Source: Rhizobium sp. Root1334 (GTDB lineage: Bacteria; Pseudomonadota; Alphaproteobacteria; Rhizobiales; Rhizobiaceae). Taken from it: a stretch of DNA of 64,000 nucleotides. This document shows positions 63,327 through 64,000 of this stretch, piece by piece. Within the stretch, counting starts at the first letter, position 1. The number at the start of each line of letters is the position of its first letter. Where the stretch lies: NCBI RefSeq assembly GCF_001426665.1, contig NZ_LMEY01000012.1, forward strand, positions 186,001-250,000. Reading direction: 5' to 3'. The notes under the pieces were generated by a model. That model had not been told where the DNA came from and did not search any database. It worked only from the letters and a program-made list of their open reading frames with translations. Position numbers and translations under genes: made by a program.

Positions 63327-64000
63327 GCTGCGTCCTTGATCTTGCTATACGCAGCAAGAGCGCGGTCGCGCGCCTTTGCATGATCCACGAGCGGATTCGG
63401 GTATGTCTCCCCGAGCGTCACCCCGGCGGCATCAAGGATGCTCCGAGGCGCCTCGAATGGCCGATGAACGAACTTTGCAGGCAGGTCTCGCAACTCTGGT
63501 ACGAAGGTTTTGACGTAAGCGCCATCGGGATCGAATTTTTCGCCCTGCAGGACAGGATTGAATATCCGGAAGAAAGGCGACGCATCGGCGCCGCTGCCTG
63601 CCACCCACTGCCAGCTTGCCGCATTGGAGGCCGGATCCGCATCCACCAGCGTGTCACGGAACCAGGCTTCACCACGGCGCCAGTCGATCAGGAGATCCTT
63701 GATCAGGAAGGATGCCGCGATCATGCGGACCCGGTTGTGCATTGTGCCGTGCCGCCAGAGCTGGCGCATGCCCGCATCGACGATCGGATAGCCGGTTTGC
63801 CCTTTCGTCCAATGTTTGAACGCATCACCGGTTCCTGACCATGCGAAAGCATCATATTTCCGGTTGAGATTTTCCCTTGACAAATCCGGATTGTGGAAGA
63901 GCAGGTGATAAGAGAAATCGCGCCAGACCAGTTCCTTGCGAAACGTGACGACATCCTCGGTAGGAGTGTCCCTTAGATTGCGGGTGGCGTGCCAGATGCG
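63323..64000 (-). CDS. phrB: Deoxyribodipyrimidine photolyase, C-terminal part (partial)
   Basis: The reverse strand is open from the stop at 63323 to the right edge, 225 residues. It shows the C-terminal FAD domain of a class I CPD photolyase, which uses blue light to split thymine dimers: the FAD and DNA-contacting WRDFSYHLLFHNPD, YDAFAWSGTGDAFKHWTKGQ, TGYPIVDAGMRQLW, HNRVRMIAASFLIKDLLIDW and the late DADPASNAASWQWVAGSG. The N-terminal antenna domain lies beyond the window. It would be the first gene of the set with the flavoprotein, DUF1365 and CFA-like genes; its promoter is not visible. Confidence 0.93.
   Translation of the reverse strand, partial: RIWHATRNLRDTPTEDVVTFRKELVWRDFSYHLLFHNPDLSRENLNRKYDAFAWSGTGDAFKHWTKGQTGYPIVDAGMRQLWRHGTMHNRVRMIAASFLIKDLLIDWRRGEAWFRDTLVDADPASNAASWQWVAGSGADASPFFRIFNPVLQGEKFDPDGAYVKTFVPELRDLPAKFVHRPFEAPRSILDAAGVTLGETYPNPLVDHAKARDRALAAYSKIKDAA

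Noticed and set aside
1..64000. CRISPR array, prophage or biosynthetic gene cluster
   Set aside because: No regularly spaced repeats of CRISPR type, no phage structural genes and no cluster of secondary-metabolite enzymes were seen anywhere in the window.

Overview
The window looks like chromosomal DNA of an alphaproteobacterium of the Rhizobiaceae (Rhizobium/Agrobacterium group). This is inferred from gene content and order: the suf order desulfurase-sufBCDS-sufT-sufA, adjacent tyrS and anmK, the long cobalamin-dependent ribonucleotide reductase, DUF455-bcp behind an M23 peptidase, high GC, and many small rhizobial-type hypothetical proteins. No species is claimed. There is no rRNA, CRISPR array, intact insertion sequence or prophage; one tRNA (Leu, anticodon UAA) is present.

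Layout. 1-10.1 kb: end of an M23 peptidase gene, DUF455-bcp, a large AsmA/YhdP-like envelope protein, tyrS and anmK back to back, a membrane diguanylate cyclase and a stand-alone RecA-fold ATPase. 10.3-18.4 kb: an alpha/beta hydrolase, then the complete SUF iron-sulfur assembly cluster with two cysteine desulfurases and candidate Irr and RirA sites upstream. 18.4-25 kb: a three-PAS histidine kinase and the glycine cleavage operon gcvT-gcvH-gcvP behind a tandem glycine riboswitch. 25-29.5 kb: a copper-handling pair including a YcnI-PCu(A)C fusion, small hypothetical genes, and a DapA-fold protein that has lost the Schiff-base lysine. 29.5-36.3 kb: an NTF2-like protein, a formylglycine-generating enzyme with a periplasmic HAD phosphatase, two different L,D-transpeptidase lipoproteins, cbpA-cbpM and a VOC protein. 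36.3-38.5 kb: a small decayed accessory segment with a 5'-truncated TniQ-like gene and several repeats. 38.5-44.3 kb: nrdJ with two NrdR boxes, a Cache-type periplasmic protein, gpt and tRNA-Leu. 44.4-54.6 kb: small proteins, wrbA, a CinA-type protein, threonine dehydratase, a second diguanylate cyclase that has the I-site, and a divergent Lrp/ald pair. 54.6-57.9 kb: GNAT, mercaptopyruvate sulfurtransferase, AlaX and cysteine synthase in one direction. 58.1-64 kb: a ChrR-like protein, an SDR, a cyclopropane-fatty-acid-synthase-like methyltransferase, DUF1365, a flavin amine-oxidase-like protein and a photolyase that runs off the window.

How the genes work together. Sulfur and Fe-S metabolism recurs (suf, cysK, sseA), and the suf cluster carries candidate iron-responsive sites. 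Glycine catabolism is under RNA control. The last 6 kb has the gene set known from the RpoE-ChrR singlet-oxygen response of Rhodobacter. Here the ChrR homologue lacks most zinc ligands of its anti-sigma domain, no sigma-factor gene is adjacent, and a good ECF-type promoter candidate (TGATCC-N18-TAATGA) lies in front of it. That module and the decayed TniQ segment are the parts most worth following up. All functional statements rest on reading motifs and translated sequence; no database search was run.
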